From positions 2,188,577-2,252,576 of the forward strand of contig NZ_KB731324.1 in NCBI RefSeq assembly GCF_000353285.1: DNA of 64,000 nt, read 5' to 3'. Both the position numbers and the translations under genes were made by a program. The notes under the pieces were generated by a model, which saw nothing but the letters and a program-made list of their open reading frames with translations, searched no databases and had not been told where the DNA came from. Shown here piece after piece: positions 63,920-64,000 of the stretch. Source of the stretch: Leptolyngbya boryana PCC 6306. Its GTDB lineage: Bacteria > Cyanobacteriota > Cyanobacteriia > Leptolyngbyales > Leptolyngbyaceae. Position 1 is the stretch's first letter; every line of letters starts with the position of its first letter.

Positions 63920-64000
63920 AACCGCGACCCACTAGAGTGTAAAGCGAACCTGTTCAGGCTGCGAACGCTACTGAGGATAAATCCTTAGCAGGGAACGACC

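Overview
The window reads as chromosomal DNA of a phycobilisome-containing cyanobacterium. Diagnostic genes are an orange carotenoid protein with its fluorescence recovery protein (44.4-45.3 kb and 43.9-44.3 kb), the plastid-conserved genes ycf35 and ycf46, a type III glutamine synthetase (glnN) behind a textbook NtcA promoter, and many copies of the HIP1 octamer GCGATCGC outside the mobile region. A Leptolyngbya-like filamentous lineage would fit the gene set, but that is inference; no rRNA is present to prove it.

Layout. 0-3.4 kb: leftward ppk2-glnN operon (polyphosphate kinase 2, then glutamine synthetase III, cut by the window edge) with a GTA-N8-TAC / N22 / TAN3T promoter. 3.6-8.3 kb: rightward small genes (YnfA-type membrane protein, SLH-domain protein, DUF3124 lipoprotein, metallophosphatase) meeting a leftward gluconokinase. 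8.35-19.38 kb: an 11-kb integrative element in the 3' half of tRNA-Thr(GGU), bounded by a 50-bp perfect direct repeat. It carries a tyrosine integrase beside attL, repeated arm-type sites at both ends, three integron attC-like sites separating two genes for different PD-(D/E)XK-type nuclease proteins, a two-gene coiled-coil/membrane module behind five repeats spaced about 40 bp, a divergent candidate replication-initiator gene, an IS1-family copy, and a gene remnant. I saw no full HIP1 octamer in it. 19.4-64 kb: housekeeping and accessory backbone.

Backbone highlights. After tRNA-Thr and tRNA-Tyr come nnr (NAD(P)H-hydrate repair), tldD/tldE, a TonB-dependent receptor, gltB-gltD (GOGAT), a NIL-domain protein, an SDR, an Fe(III) ABC ATPase divergent from its permease, a family 2 glycosyltransferase, an FKBP isomerase, a DppC-type permease, an AI-2E family transporter, an HD-domain protein, frp, ocp, a DrrAB-type ABC exporter, a Uma2 nuclease, an EAL protein, trpD with a glutathione-transferase-like gene 2 bp after it, a DUF433/DUF5615 toxin-antitoxin pair, an HxlR regulator divergent from an acyl-CoA dehydrogenase-fold gene, an AAC(3)-I-like acetyltransferase, an ECF sigma/anti-sigma/CHRD cluster, a tightly overlapping coiled-coil/unknown/HNH-nuclease operon, an anion transporter, a YkvA protein, ycf35 and ycf46.

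How genes work together. glnN and gltBD form two halves of GS-GOGAT ammonium assimilation, and NtcA probably drives the glnN operon under nitrogen limitation with a polyphosphate kinase in the same transcript. ocp and frp form the complete on/off switch for phycobilisome photoprotection. The tRNA-Thr element is the region most likely to hold undescribed biology: its cargo looks like candidate defence or conflict genes arranged as integron-type cassettes without any integron integrase.
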